The notes below the pieces were generated by a model. It saw nothing but the letters and a program-made list of their open reading frames with translations, was not told the DNA's origin and did no database searches. Positions 24,365 through 35,250 of a stretch of 64,000 nucleotides of DNA are shown in pieces. Within the stretch, counting starts at the first letter, position 1. Each line of letters begins with the position of its first letter. Source of the stretch: Bacteroidales bacterium (GTDB lineage Bacteria; Bacteroidota; Bacteroidia; Bacteroidales; P3). The stretch is taken from positions 1-64,000 of the forward strand of contig JAEEHQ010000104.1 of NCBI GenBank assembly GCA_016280915.1, read 5' to 3'. A program made the position numbers and the translations under genes.

Positions 24365-26629
24365 ATGAACATTATCAACAAGAAATTCGATCTCGGCGAC
24401 GGCCGTATGATTGAAATTGAAACTGGCAAACTTGCCAAGCAGGCCGATGGTGCTGCTGTGGTCCGTATGAACGACACGATGCTCCTTGCCACCGTCTGCT
24501 CCAAGCGTGAGGTCGGCGAAAATGTCGATTTCATGCCCCTTACCGTTGACTATCAGGAGAAATATGCAGCCATGGGCCGTTTCCCTGGTGGTTTTTTCAA
24601 GCGTGAGGCCCGTCCCTCTGAGCATGAAATCCTCATCGCTCGTTTGGTCGACCGTGCTCTCCGTCCTCTTTTCCCCGACAATTTCCATGCCGAGGTGCAG
24701 GTTCAAATCACCCTTATCTCTGGCGATAAGGAGACCATGCCCGACCAACTTGCCGCTCTCGCAGCCGCTTCCGCTCTGGCAGTCTCAGATATTCCTTTCA
24801 ACGGTCCCGTTTCTGAGGTCCGTGTCTCTTATCTCAATGGTCAGTATATCATCAATACCCCCACCCAGGATATTGACCGTGCCGACCTCGACCTTATCGT
24901 AGCCGCCACCGAGGATAACATTATGATGGTGGAAGGTGAGATGAAGGAGGTCAGCGAGGAGGTCATGCTGGGTGCCCTCAAGGCCGCACATGAGGCTATC
25001 AAGATTCAATGCCGTGCCATCGCCGAACTTACTGTTGAGGCTGGCAAGACCCAAAAGCGTGAGTATTGCCACGAGGTCAACGATGAAGAACTCCGTCAGC
25101 GGCTCCACGATGCTGTCTATCAGAAATGCTACGACTTTTCCAAGCAGGGCATTGCTAATAAGCAGCAGCGTGAGGAAGGCTTTGAGGCCATTAAACAAGA
25201 ATTTATTGATGCCAATTATACCGAGGAAACCCTTACTGATGAAGTTCAGTTCATGATTGACCGCTACTATCACGACACCGAACGCGAAGCCATGCGCGAT
25301 ATGGTGTTGGCCGAGCGCACCCGTCTCGACGGCCGTCAGCTCGACGAAATCCGTCCCCTCTGGAGCGAGGTCAGCTATCTTCCTTCTGCCCATGGTAGCG
25401 CTATTTTTACCCGTGGTGAAACGCAGTCCTTGAGCACCGTCACCTTGGGTACCAAACTTGACGAGCAAATCATCGATGGTGCCGTAGTCGAAGGCACTCG
25501 ACGCTTCCTCCTCCATTACAACTTCCCCGGCTTCGCCACAGGCGAGGTTAAGGGCAACCGCGGCCTCAGCCGTCGTGAGGTTGGCCATGGTCACCTGGCA
25601 TGGCGTGCCCTTAAGGAGGTCCTTCCTCCCGAGTCTGAGTGTCCCTACACCATTCGTGTGGTATCCGACATTCTCGAGTCCAACGGCTCCAGCTCTATGG
25701 CTACTGTCTGTGCTGGTTGTCTAGCCTTGATGGATGCTGGCGTTAAGATTCGCAAACCGGTTGCCGGTATAGCTATGGGCCTTATCAGTAAGGGCGACAA
25801 GTGGGCTGTTTTGAGCGATATTCTTGGCGACGAGGACCACTTAGGCGATATGGATTTCAAGGTTTGTGGTACCCGCGATGGTATTACCGCCTGTCAGATG
25901 GATATCAAGGTTGATGGTCTTAGTTACGATGTCCTTGCCAAGGCACTTGAGCAGGCTCGTCAGGGTCGTCTCCACATCCTCGACCACATCCAAAGCACCA
26001 TTGCTGAGCCCCGTGAGGATTACAAAGACTTTGTGCCCCGCATCGAGCAGATTCAGATTCCTAAGGACTTTATCGGAGCTGTTATCGGTAAGGGTGGCGA
26101 GGTTATCCAAAAGATTCAAGCTGAAACGAATACCATCATCAACATCGAAGAAGTTGGCGAGTTCGGTATTGTCGATGTCGCTTCGCAAAATAAGGACGAT
26201 ATCTGTGCCGCCATCAAGTGGATTAAGGAAATTTGCACCGTTCCTGAGGTGGGACAGGTGTATGATGCCAAGGTGGTCAGCATTGTCGAGTTTGGTGCCT
26301 TCCTCGAGATCCTGCCCGGCAAAGAGGGCTTGATGCACATCAGCGAGTACGACTGGGGTCGTACCGAGACGCTCGAAGGTTTGATTGAAGAGGGTGACCA
26401 ATTCCAAGTGAAGGTTATCAATATCGACGAAAAGACTGGCAAGATTAAGCTCAGCCGTAAGGCTCTTCTGCCCAAACCCGAAGGCTATGAGGAGGAGAAA
26501 CCCGCCCGCGGCCCTCGTCGCGATAGCGCCCGTGGTCCCCGTCGTGATGGCGATCGTGGTCCTCGTCGTGATGGTGACCGTGGTATTCGCCGTCGTAGCG
26601 ATGGTGAAGGCGGAGGCCGTCGCAGATAA
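24365..26629 (+). CDS. pnp: Polyribonucleotide nucleotidyltransferase (PNPase)
   Basis: 754 residues. PNPase degrades RNA 3'-to-5' by phosphorolysis. Domains in order: RNase PH-like 1 (about 1-230, with [20 protein letters not shown]), an alpha-helical linker, RNase PH-like 2 (about 320-545, with the [12 protein letters not shown] and [16 protein letters not shown] catalytic-core segments), KH ([16 protein letters not shown], about 568) and S1 (about 630-700, [13 protein letters not shown]). The C-terminal tail from about residue 710 holds near-perfect RGPRRD repeats and ends GGGRRR, resembling an RGG-type RNA-binding tail. A structured leader precedes the gene. Confidence 0.97.
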   Translation: MNIINKKFDLGDGRMIEIETGKLAKQADGAAVVRMNDTMLLATVCSKREVGENVDFMPLTVDYQEKYAAMGRFPGGFFKREARPSEHEILIARLVDRALRPLFPDNFHAEVQVQITLISGDKETMPDQLAALAAASALAVSDIPFNGPVSEVRVSYLNGQYIINTPTQDIDRADLDLIVAATEDNIMMVEGEMKEVSEEVMLGALKAAHEAIKIQCRAIAELTVEAGKTQKREYCHEVNDEELRQRLHDAVYQKCYDFSKQGIANKQQREEGFEAIKQEFIDANYTEETLTDEVQFMIDRYYHDTEREAMRDMVLAERTRLDGRQLDEIRPLWSEVSYLPSAHGSAIFTRGETQSLSTVTLGTKLDEQIIDGAVVEGTRRFLLHYNFPGFATGEVKGNRGLSRREVGHGHLAWRALKEVLPPESECPYTIRVVSDILESNGSSSMATVCAGCLALMDAGVKIRKPVAGIAMGLISKGDKWAVLSDILGDEDHLGDMDFKVCGTRDGITACQMDIKVDGLSYDVLAKALEQARQGRLHILDHIQSTIAEPREDYKDFVPRIEQIQIPKDFIGAVIGKGGEVIQKIQAETNTIINIEEVGEFGIVDVASQNKDDICAAIKWIKEICTVPEVGQVYDAKVVSIVEFGAFLEILPGKEGLMHISEYDWGRTETLEGLIEEGDQFQVKVINIDEKTGKIKLSRKALLPKPEGYEEEKPARGPRRDSARGPRRDGDRGPRRDGDRGIRRRSDGEGGGRRR

Positions 26630-26656
26630 TTGCTTTTCAATAATCATTTAACATAC

Positions 26657-26684
26657 AAGGGTGTCCAATCGGGCACCCTTTTTT
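26657..26684 (+). terminator. Rho-independent terminator after pnp
   Basis: AAGGGTGTCC pairs with GGGCACCCTT (one G-T pair) around AATC, followed by T residues. Confidence 0.9.
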
Positions 26685-27078
26685 GTTTGATCACAGAGGA
26701 TCTAATCGCCATTACAAAATACTACCTCAATTTTGCAGTAGGGCTAATGAGTTAAAGAATGTTAAATAAGAGTTGTTTTTGTAACATTTCAACCATTAGT
26801 GCAACTATTATTAATGACAACAGATTAGTTTTTATTATGACTATGCATACTACAGATTGTTAAAGAATCGTTATTATAAATAAAAAAATAAATATCAACA
26901 TTCAACAATATAAATCATAATTCACAGTATCTTTTTGGAGGATTGCAATCTTGTTTGCACCTCGAAATATCTTAGCAAATAATATCAAATTCTGGCAAAG
27001 CGGCTAATGTAGGCTCTTCGCCCTAACCAGAAAACTAAAATAAATAATTTTTAGAGCTTACCAACAATAATAAAAGAA
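26685..27078. other. AT-rich intergenic region
   Basis: About 390 bases, very AT-rich to about 26930, with no open frame of note. A weak promoter candidate is ATTG at 26942-26945 with TATCTTAG at 26968-26975 (spacer 22 nt, one mismatch in the -7 box), which could serve the lipoprotein gene. It marks the boundary between housekeeping genes and the surface-protein stretch. Confidence 0.4.
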
Positions 27079-27477
27079 ATGAAAACAAGTATTTTTTTGA
27101 TTCCGGTGCTACTCTCTTGCTTGGCTATCTTTGTTGGCTGTGGAGACAAAGACAATGATTATCGCGACACATGGCTTGGCACGTATGAGGGATATTGCGA
27201 TTTCCATTCCTCCACGGGGTCTGACTATCAGTTCGACACGATATACCCCAACGAGTCCCTGTCGGTCTCCAAGCAGGGGAACGAGGGTTTGGTAATGGAC
27301 TATATTGGCCAGTCGTTTTTGGTTAGCTGTTCCTCAGATGGCACTTTTACCTCCACTACAAACAATCCTCACAGCGAGTGGAATGGTTGTATCAAAGGTG
27401 ACAGCCTTTTCTTTAACTACCACGATGTTTCGCAAGGCCATTCCTCCACACGCCATTTTAAAGGAAAAAAGAAATAA
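27079..27477 (+). CDS. Putative lipoprotein, unknown function
   Basis: 132 residues. The N-terminus (MKTSIFLIPVLLSCLAIF) ends in the lipobox FVGC, and the acidic GDKDNDYRD stretch just after the Cys fits a Bacteroidota lipoprotein. The rest (WLGTYEGYCDFHSS, then alternating strand patterns and FNYHDVSQGHSSTRHFKGKK) suggests a small calycin-like or single beta-barrel domain; this is a pattern-level guess. It is followed after 96 nt by the giant surface protein. Confidence 0.75.
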   Translation: MKTSIFLIPVLLSCLAIFVGCGDKDNDYRDTWLGTYEGYCDFHSSTGSDYQFDTIYPNESLSVSKQGNEGLVMDYIGQSFLVSCSSDGTFTSTTNNPHSEWNGCIKGDSLFFNYHDVSQGHSSTRHFKGKKK

Positions 27478-27573
27478 GTTTCAACCCTGTAGTTAAAACA
27501 ATGGTTCGTCTGTTTGGATGACCCCAAAGGTGAATAGATTGGCCACATTGCATAACAATCAAAACAAAAAAGG

Positions 27574-30500
27574 ATGAAAAGGGTATTATTGCTAGGTTTG
27601 ATGGTATTGACAGGATGTATTGTCAACGGGCAGAAGATTATCGACACCTGGAACTTCGCCACAGGCGAGGACTCCACTTTGTGGATGGACCTCAGTGGAC
27701 ATGATTCGACGATTCTCATCGGGAACGATATCATTTCGGGACGGTCAGGACTGATTGCAATCGGTTTCCCGTTCCAGTTCGGCGCTTCGACACACACCAA
27801 GTTCTCCACCAACGTCAATGGCACCATACGCCTCGGAAACACACAGATTCCCTCCAACGGCAACATCGTCAACCCATTGAGCACCGACATGGCCAATGGC
27901 CCCAAGGTAGAGCCGTTCGGCATGCAGGGGCGTTTCTATTCCGACTGCTATACGAGTACGGCCCTGCTGGGCAACAGCGGCAACCATGTGAGGGTGATAG
28001 AGACCCGCATGAGTGGTCGTTACTGGAATTCGTCAGGCAACGTGAGCTTCCAAGTACAGCTGTTCGAGACAGGCGGCCTGCGTATCGTTTACGGCGAAAC
28101 CAATAACTTTTCCGCCGGCTATGGCTCTATCGGTGGCGGGGCTCAGGTGGGTTTGGCCACTACCACAGGAGCGGGCAGCGACTACAACAACAAGGATGTC
28201 ATTTTCATTGACATGGTCAACCACGAGGCTGTACGATTCGACGGCAACTGCACCCAGCGCAATCCCGACGGTGTTTGGGTAGCGGAAGGCCGATGGTATG
28301 AGTTGGCTCCCGACAGCAACTATTGTCCCTATCCACCTTCGGTGACCACCACCGGCAATAATCCTGCGAGCATCACCTTCGCCAACAGCTACGGCGGAGC
28401 GGCCGATCTGCACCTGACAATACCCGCCGTTGGCCTCGACACCCTGTGGCCACGGACACTGAGTTATCTCACTGTTGACAGTCTCTTCAACCCTGCGACG
28501 ACCTATACCGGTACCGTGCAAAGTGTTTGCGACGGCGGCCGCACGAGTTACCGCACACGACCATTTACGTTCACCACTGGGTGTGGCCAAGTTCGGTATC
28601 TTCCCTGGACTTGTACATTCCAAAACAGCACCCTTTCCGCCTGCTGGGATGCCTCGCAATACACCACTACGACATGCCAATGGAAGCTTTCGAGCGGAGC
28701 CATGAGGTGCGGCACCACCTCCTCTCAGAGCTATGACGAATTGCTCCTCTCTCCCATCATCAACCTGCCTGCCGAGGAGGGTAGCATTTTGCGTTGGAAA
28801 TACCGGGCGCAGGCCCTGAATGGGGTTTCTCCCCATGTGGAGGTACGCGCAGCCACCTGCAACTCCGACGGGACGGTGGACAGTAACGCATGGGTTACCC
28901 TGATGACGTTCGACACCACCTACGCCAACTATAGCCAGCAACAACAGTTCCTTGACATTTTTGCCGGCCAGCAGGTGAGGGTGGCCTTCGTACGTACAGG
29001 CACAGGTGGACAGTATGCCTATGTCGATGATGTGGAACTATTTATGGAACAAGTGCCCGTCATCAACCTTGAGGCTCCCGAGATGGTCTTTGTTGATGAC
29101 ACAGCGGTGTTGTCGTGCAGCATCGTGAGTGGCGTGACGAACGGCGTCCGGTGGGAATGGCACTCGACGCTGACAAACGAATGGTCGAACGACAGTAGCC
29201 ATTGGACGGTGACCTACTCTGAAGAAGGGGTGGACACTGTGACGGTCGTTGTCAGCAACGACTACGGCACCGACACCGCGATGGCAGTGATTCGCGTGGT
29301 GGATTGCAGCATGACGATTCCATGGGAAGAGAACTTCACGGGTAGTGGCTCAAACTTCCAGAACGATTGCTGGGTTATCAATGGCTGGAGCCGCAGGAGC
29401 CAACTCTCGCTGTTGGACGAACGTGATGTCATGACAGTTTACCCCCATCCGATGACGGGCAGCACCATGAATAAATACATGCTTACCCCCACCTTTGACA
29501 TTTCCTCGACCGACGTGGAAAACCTGAAGTTCTGGGTGCAATGCGCTGCTGATGAACTGCTGGTGCGCCTGTCGCCCACAGGCGACACCGCCCTCGCCGC
29601 CTTCACCGACACACTACTTTACATTCATGGCGACCGGCAGCGCATGCGCTGGTACCTGGCCGACCTCTCTTCCTATGCCGGACAAACCGTCCGCATGGGC
29701 ATCTTCCGAATGTTGGGTCCCCAGCCGTTAGTCAACGCTGTCAAGGTGGATTACGACACTATGCCGGTACTTGGCAAAATAGAAGGCAGCGACGTCGTCT
29801 TCACAGGCGATTCCGCGACTTTCTCTACTACGTTGCTGCGAGGTTTTCCTCTCTGGGCCTCCTATCAGTGGCATTCCTCTCTTGCCTCTCGGGACGGAAC
29901 GATGACCACCAATTCCAGCGGCAATGAGGTGACCATCGTCTATGCCAGCGGCGGATATGATACCCTTACCGTCATCGTAGACAACAGATATGGGACTGAT
30001 ACCGTGACAAAGATTGTGCGTGTGGTGGACTGCTCGCCCATCACATCGTTACCGTGGACGGAAGAATTCGACGACGACCGCCTCTGTTGGCATATACCCA
30101 GCGGGAGCCAGTGGGGGTACGGAACAATGAGTGGTATCAACTATGTCCAGAACAGTCCCGATGCCAACCTAAGCGACAGCTGGTTGATTTCACCAGCGAT
30201 AACCATCCCGGCCGACACTAACTTACACGTGCGCTTCTTATGGAAGGTGTCGCGCAACCACAATACCGACCCTCACCATTATCAGGTACTCGTCAGCGAC
30301 TACATTAACTATACTGACATAACTTCCTATACGGTTCTTTATACCGACAGTGCGGTGCATGCAGCCTTTCCCGATTACGACTACCTCAGCGTCGACCTCT
30401 CCGCCTATGCCGGAGAGATGGTCCACATAGCCTTCCACCATCTGCCGGTCAACAACAACTCCTCCCACATCATGTACATCTCCGGTGCCGAGGTGCGCTC

Positions 30501-33500
30501 TTCCAACAAGCCGAGGATAGACCACATAGTGGTCCCCGCCGACCACTACACCGAAGACGGAAGCCTACAGGTGGAAGTCATGCTCGGCGAAGGCAATCCC
30601 AACGGACTTACCTATACATGGCACAGCACCTTGTTAGACAGTACTGTCACCCTCAACACCACACTCTTGAACTTCGACTACCCTGTCAGCGGCAACGATA
30701 CCATCACCGTCGTAGCCACCAACACCTATGGTTCCGACACGGCATTTGCCGTCGTGAGGGTACACCACTGTCTGGCCTCTGTGATTCCCTTTCGTGAGCC
30801 TTTCAATAGCGACAGCACCCTTGGCTGTTGGCGACGGTGGAACTTTTACGAAGATTCTGACCGGGGCGACTGGCGACTAACAGGTGTCGACCCAACCTCC
30901 CACACCGTGATGACCGCCGGCACCTATTATTACGACGCCAATGCCTGGCTCGTTACGCCAGCGATAGCCATTCCCGCTGTAGCCGACGGCCTCAATCTCA
31001 AGGTAAAAGTATATGGTGCCACATCGAGTTCAGGCACCACCTACCTCACCATCCTGGCCTCCACCACTGGATGTCAGACAGCGGATGCTTTTACCGACAC
31101 CCTTTTCCACGATGCTTTTGACCCAGAGTGGAGGCAACTCAGCCTACCATTGAATCGCTATGCGGGTCAGCAACTGCGCATAGCTTTTGTCCACACGGGC
31201 ATTTCCTACTCCAGCTATGGTATCGAGTTAGACAGCCTTTCTATCGACTACGACACTGTACCGCAGGTCACACTGACACACGACGAGGTGACGATGGGCG
31301 ACACCACCTGTTTCCATGCTTCCCTCAACAACTGCATCCAAACGGGACTCTACTATTTCTGGCATTCTTCCCTGACAGGTCAGTCGGGCATAAGTGGAAG
31401 CCAGTGGCCGGTGGTTTATTCAACAGGGGGCATCGACACCGTCACGCTCATCGTCGGCAACCTCTATGCCTCTGACACGGCGACGATAATTGTCGAAGTG
31501 GTTGACTGCAGCCCCAGAAACGTCCCGTTTGTGGTAGATTTTGAAGGGGTCACGGCTTCCGTTTGGGATACCCTCGGCGCTATGCCCCATTGTTGGGACA
31601 TCATCTGGAACGGCAGCACCGCCGCCTATGCGCCCCATGTCGTCACCACCAACGGATACCGCTGGATTGGTGACATCCCCAACAAAGCCCTCTTCATGAT
31701 AGCAGGCAGCAACCCAGGATACGATACAGTGGCTATGGCCACATTGCCCCGCATGGCCGATAGCCTGCAAAACCTCTCCATTGCTTTCGACTACCGCTTC
31801 GAAACTGCCAGCATCGGCAACCTTCAGGTGGGCTACCTCGTCGACTCTGCATTTATCGCAGTTCAAAATATGGTGGGACATTATGGCGACTACCTACGCG
31901 ACACCGTCAGCTTTGCCAATGCCACCGTTCCCGATGCCCGTATTGCGCTGCGGTGGACGCAAGTCAATTCGTGGTATGCTGTGGTTGTCGACAACATCGA
32001 GGTTTTTGTCGACCATACCCTTCCGGCACCCGTTGTCACGGTCGACAGCGTGGACGACACCCACGCCCAGCTATCGTGGAGTGCGGTTGTAGGTGCCACG
32101 GGCTATCATGTGGAAGTTGTTGGTGTGGTGGATACAACCCTTAACCCATCACTCTTCACGCTGAGCTTGTCAGGGCTTATTCCTGGCACCACCTATACCG
32201 TCCGTGTGGCCGCCCTTGCTGACACTGATACGGGACTTATCGCCACCACCCAGTTCTCCACACCCTGCATCCTCCTGCACCTGCCCTACAACATCAACTT
32301 CAGCAGCGTGGCAGTCGGCAGCCTGCCCACCTGCTGGAGCTACCAGTGGGCTGGCTTCGCGGAATATGCTCCGCAGGTGGTTTCCGGTGGATTCCTGCAG
32401 CTGATTACGCGACCCGCCAATATTGTCGGCTATGGTAACTATAGCGCTGTGACCCTCCCGGCGGCGGACGACACGCTGTCACACTACATGATGACGCTGC
32501 GGTACAGGACAGAGGCCGATTTCAGTGGCGGATACATACGGGTGGGTTATATGAACGGCAGCAACTTCGTCATGCTGGCCGACCTGTCCACTAACATATA
32601 CCCCACATACGATACTGTCATTCTCAGCAGCGTGCCCGACAATGTCAGACATCTGACGATTTGCTGTGCGAAGACAGGCAGCATCTCCTCGGCAAACATC
32701 CTGGACATCTATGAATTGAGCATTGTTCACGACTCCCTCATCCGTGCCCCCTCCAACCTGCATACCGACAGTATCACCGGGGAATGCGCTTCGCTGTCAT
32801 GGAATTCCGTCAGGGATGCTTCTGCCTACCATGTCGTAGTTGACGGAGTGCTGGACACCGTCGTCACCGACACCACCTTCACCCTCTGTGGCCTGTCTGG
32901 TACCACCTCCTATACCGTCCATGTGGCCGGCATTGTGGGCAGCGACACGGGTGTCTATGCTCACCTTTCCTTCACTACCCTCTGTGGTATGATAACAGTA
33001 CCCTTCTTCGAAGACTTCGACTCTTATACCTCCGTGCCCCAATGCTGGTATTACCTAGGATCGGGATACGACAATTTCGTCAACTGGAATGGTTGGAGTG
33101 AATTTTGCCACAGTGGCAGCCATGCGATGCGTCTCACGGTGGCGACCTTCGGCTACGGCCAGTTGTTCGCCACACCCGTTGTCGCCGCACCGGCCGACTC
33201 GCTGCAGGTCTCTTTCTGGACACGGAATACCGCTATCTACAGCGACACGCTACTGGCAGGAGTGATGACCGACCCCGATGATGAATCGTCGTTCGTCCCT
33301 CTGCTGAGAATCTATCCCACAGAAACCTACGCCCGCTACACTTTCGACACACGTGGCATCGATGCCGACCGCGTTAGGGTGGCTTTCCGCCATAAAGGTC
33401 AAGTCACCGTTGCCTCTATCATTGTCGACGACATCCACATCAACCGCCTCATTCAGCACACCGTCAACGTCACATCCAATGTTGAAGGAGTTTGCGAAAC

Positions 33501-34182
33501 CTATGGCAGCGGTAGCTACAATCACGGCGACACCGCCATAATTGGCTACCATCTCCTCGACACCCTGCCCGTAGGAGGGTATTGGCAGTTCCTTGGATGG
33601 AACGACGGTGCGACCGCCAATCCCCGCAGCGTCGTCGTTACCTCCGACACCACCCTCTCCGCGCTTTTCCAATGGGTTGCCGACACCCTTTGGCGTACTG
33701 TCACGGTTACCACAAATGTCTTAGGTGCTGCCGAGACTTATGGTAGCGGTGTCTATGCCGACAGCAGCTTGGTGGAGATAGGATACACAATGGTGGACAC
33801 GACCACGATGGGCGGACATTGGCAGTTCCTCGGCTGGAACGATGGAGGAATGGGCAACCCGCGCGACATCGTTGTCACCTCCGACACCACCATCGTCGCC
33901 CTCTTCGAATGGGTACCCGACACTACCGAGGGAATAGGAGAAATAGATAATTCAAAGTTGAAATTTGTTATTTATCCCAATCCGGCTCATGGGGATGTCA
34001 CCGTCAGTGTCGGCTGTCCCGCCACGTTGTCGGTGTTTGACCTCAGTGGGCGCATGGTCATTCCGCCAACGGCGGTCAGTTCCTCATTCGTCGTTTCTCG
34101 TTCCTTGTTGTCTACAGGAGTCTATTACGTCAGCATTGCCACCGCCCTGGGAACGACTATCAAGAAACTAATCATTCAGTAG
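27574..34182 (+). CDS. Giant modular T9SS-secreted surface protein
   Basis: 2202 residues. A signal peptide (MKRVLLLGLMVLTGCIVNGQ) also contains a lipobox-like LTGC. After an N-terminal beta domain (about 20-240), seven modules recur at about residues 334, 575, 819, 1064, 1309, 1562 and 1802. Each begins with a Cys and then a PW/PF...F motif (for example VVDCSPITSLPWTEEF) typical of choice-of-anchor J or MAM-like jelly rolls. PKD-like domains with WHS motifs link modules 1-5 and fibronectin III-like domains link the later ones. Two InlB B-type repeats follow (about 1960-2118, WQFLGWNDG twice). The C-terminal type A sorting domain (FVIYPNPAHGDVTV...GVYYVSIAT) targets T9SS. It is probably an adhesin or glycan-binding surface protein; no catalytic motif was seen. 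Confidence 0.92.
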   Translation: MKRVLLLGLMVLTGCIVNGQKIIDTWNFATGEDSTLWMDLSGHDSTILIGNDIISGRSGLIAIGFPFQFGASTHTKFSTNVNGTIRLGNTQIPSNGNIVNPLSTDMANGPKVEPFGMQGRFYSDCYTSTALLGNSGNHVRVIETRMSGRYWNSSGNVSFQVQLFETGGLRIVYGETNNFSAGYGSIGGGAQVGLATTTGAGSDYNNKDVIFIDMVNHEAVRFDGNCTQRNPDGVWVAEGRWYELAPDSNYCPYPPSVTTTGNNPASITFANSYGGAADLHLTIPAVGLDTLWPRTLSYLTVDSLFNPATTYTGTVQSVCDGGRTSYRTRPFTFTTGCGQVRYLPWTCTFQNSTLSACWDASQYTTTTCQWKLSSGAMRCGTTSSQSYDELLLSPIINLPAEEGSILRWKYRAQALNGVSPHVEVRAATCNSDGTVDSNAWVTLMTFDTTYANYSQQQQFLDIFAGQQVRVAFVRTGTGGQYAYVDDVELFMEQVPVINLEAPEMVFVDDTAVLSCSIVSGVTNGVRWEWHSTLTNEWSNDSSHWTVTYSEEGVDTVTVVVSNDYGTDTAMAVIRVVDCSMTIPWEENFTGSGSNFQNDCWVINGWSRRSQLSLLDERDVMTVYPHPMTGSTMNKYMLTPTFDISSTDVENLKFWVQCAADELLVRLSPTGDTALAAFTDTLLYIHGDRQRMRWYLADLSSYAGQTVRMGIFRMLGPQPLVNAVKVDYDTMPVLGKIEGSDVVFTGDSATFSTTLLRGFPLWASYQWHSSLASRDGTMTTNSSGNEVTIVYASGGYDTLTVIVDNRYGTDTVTKIVRVVDCSPITSLPWTEEFDDDRLCWHIPSGSQWGYGTMSGINYVQNSPDANLSDSWLISPAITIPADTNLHVRFLWKVSRNHNTDPHHYQVLVSDYINYTDITSYTVLYTDSAVHAAFPDYDYLSVDLSAYAGEMVHIAFHHLPVNNNSSHIMYISGAEVRSSNKPRIDHIVVPADHYTEDGSLQVEVMLGEGNPNGLTYTWHSTLLDSTVTLNTTLLNFDYPVSGNDTITVVATNTYGSDTAFAVVRVHHCLASVIPFREPFNSDSTLGCWRRWNFYEDSDRGDWRLTGVDPTSHTVMTAGTYYYDANAWLVTPAIAIPAVADGLNLKVKVYGATSSSGTTYLTILASTTGCQTADAFTDTLFHDAFDPEWRQLSLPLNRYAGQQLRIAFVHTGISYSSYGIELDSLSIDYDTVPQVTLTHDEVTMGDTTCFHASLNNCIQTGLYYFWHSSLTGQSGISGSQWPVVYSTGGIDTVTLIVGNLYASDTATIIVEVVDCSPRNVPFVVDFEGVTASVWDTLGAMPHCWDIIWNGSTAAYAPHVVTTNGYRWIGDIPNKALFMIAGSNPGYDTVAMATLPRMADSLQNLSIAFDYRFETASIGNLQVGYLVDSAFIAVQNMVGHYGDYLRDTVSFANATVPDARIALRWTQVNSWYAVVVDNIEVFVDHTLPAPVVTVDSVDDTHAQLSWSAVVGATGYHVEVVGVVDTTLNPSLFTLSLSGLIPGTTYTVRVAALADTDTGLIATTQFSTPCILLHLPYNINFSSVAVGSLPTCWSYQWAGFAEYAPQVVSGGFLQLITRPANIVGYGNYSAVTLPAADDTLSHYMMTLRYRTEADFSGGYIRVGYMNGSNFVMLADLSTNIYPTYDTVILSSVPDNVRHLTICCAKTGSISSANILDIYELSIVHDSLIRAPSNLHTDSITGECASLSWNSVRDASAYHVVVDGVLDTVVTDTTFTLCGLSGTTSYTVHVAGIVGSDTGVYAHLSFTTLCGMITVPFFEDFDSYTSVPQCWYYLGSGYDNFVNWNGWSEFCHSGSHAMRLTVATFGYGQLFATPVVAAPADSLQVSFWTRNTAIYSDTLLAGVMTDPDDESSFVPLLRIYPTETYARYTFDTRGIDADRVRVAFRHKGQVTVASIIVDDIHINRLIQHTVNVTSNVEGVCETYGSGSYNHGDTAIIGYHLLDTLPVGGYWQFLGWNDGATANPRSVVVTSDTTLSALFQWVADTLWRTVTVTTNVLGAAETYGSGVYADSSLVEIGYTMVDTTTMGGHWQFLGWNDGGMGNPRDIVVTSDTTIVALFEWVPDTTEGIGEIDNSKLKFVIYPNPAHGDVTVSVGCPATLSVFDLSGRMVIPPTAVSSSFVVSRSLLSTGVYYVSIATALGTTIKKLIIQ

Positions 34183-34204
34183 TGTATTCCTGTTTATCCC
34201 AAAT

Positions 34205-34246
34205 AAGGTCATTAGGGATTTGGGCCCCCTCATTCTTAATGACCTT
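34205..34246. repeat. Inverted repeat downstream of the giant gene
   Basis: AAGGTCATTA at 34205-34214 and TAATGACCTT at 34237-34246 form a perfect 10-bp stem with a 22-nt GC-rich loop. No T-tract follows, so it is either a weak terminator or an mRNA 3' end structure. Confidence 0.5.
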
Positions 34247-34308
34247 CATTGGAAGAATCAGAAGGATTGTATTAACTATGTTAGATATTGTAATAGAAAC
34301 ATCCTGTT

Positions 34309-35154
34309 ATGTATAGAATAAAAGTTGTACTCGAGGGTGTGCTGTTATTGTTACTACCCATGATAGGGTGGGGGCAGAGTGAGGTGACGCGGCGCGTCAG
34401 CGCCGCGGAGATGGGATACCGCGGGCGGGTGCGCATGGTGCAGTCGTCCGAGTACAGCCGTCAAGATGGGCAGCTCTCTTTCTCCACCACTGCCGAGGAC
34501 TACAACGAGGCGGGGATGCGCACCGCTATGTCCACGTCGGATGGCCTCTACCAGCAAAACTACCTCTATCATTATTCCGCTGACGGCCAGCTGACATACT
34601 ATGTCGGTGACTATGGCGAAGGAGGCAAGGACAGCATCGTCTTTCATTACACCCCCGAAGGGTGCCTACTCGGATATGAGGAGTACTTTCTCAGTGCCGA
34701 CCCCACCGAGGGTAACAGCGTGACTGACCATCTCCTTTCCTGCGATGCCCATTGCCGTGTCCTCTATTGCACCTCAGCATGGGGAGATACTACAATGTAT
34801 GAATACGACCACCAAGGCCGCTTGCTGAAAAAGACTCTTTCTGGTCAACCCACTAAAGCCGTAACCTACGATTACGACCGGCATGGCCGTTTGGAAAGGA
34901 TTCGCATTGGCGACGAGCATTTCGAGGACACCCATTATCGCTACGATGCCAACGGCGACACCGTTAAGGTGTGGCACACCAATTGGGAGCACTTGGAAGG
35001 AGAAACTGGCCAACATGAGGTCGGCCAGCATCGTCACTATGATTACACCCGTTACGACGACCACGGCAACTGGACCCAGGCAACTGTCACAGTCCAAGAG
35101 TCCGGTAAGACCCAAAAACTCAATATCATCCGTACATTCAGCTATTACGACTGA
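34309..35154 (+). CDS. Secreted YD/RHS-repeat-like protein
   Basis: 281 residues with a signal peptide ending near GWGQ. The body carries repeated units of the YD type: YEYDHQGRLLKKTLSG, VTYDYDRHGRLERIRIG, HYRYDANGDTVKVWH and YTRYDDHGNWTQATV. Earlier looser copies are present near YLYHYSADGQLTYY. YD repeats form beta sheets that wrap in RHS proteins, but this protein is far too short for a toxin shell and has no toxin domain. The function is unknown; a periplasmic or surface carbohydrate-binding role is only a guess. Confidence 0.8.
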   Translation: MYRIKVVLEGVLLLLLPMIGWGQSEVTRRVSAAEMGYRGRVRMVQSSEYSRQDGQLSFSTTAEDYNEAGMRTAMSTSDGLYQQNYLYHYSADGQLTYYVGDYGEGGKDSIVFHYTPEGCLLGYEEYFLSADPTEGNSVTDHLLSCDAHCRVLYCTSAWGDTTMYEYDHQGRLLKKTLSGQPTKAVTYDYDRHGRLERIRIGDEHFEDTHYRYDANGDTVKVWHTNWEHLEGETGQHEVGQHRHYDYTRYDDHGNWTQATVTVQESGKTQKLNIIRTFSYYD

Positions 35155-35250
35155 ACGGAGAGCATGGGCGAACCCACTTCCAACTTATGTGCTGTCATAT
35201 AACACAATAAAACACGGCGATAAGCGTTGTGGATAAAGAATACTCACCTT

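Noticed and set aside
26490..26610. Tandem DNA repeat or CRISPR-like array at the end of pnp
   Set aside because: The repeats encode the basic RGPRRD tail of PNPase in frame and are imperfect, with no spacer structure.
34309..35154. RHS-type polymorphic toxin
   Set aside because: Too short, no core-associated or toxin domain, and no immunity gene following.
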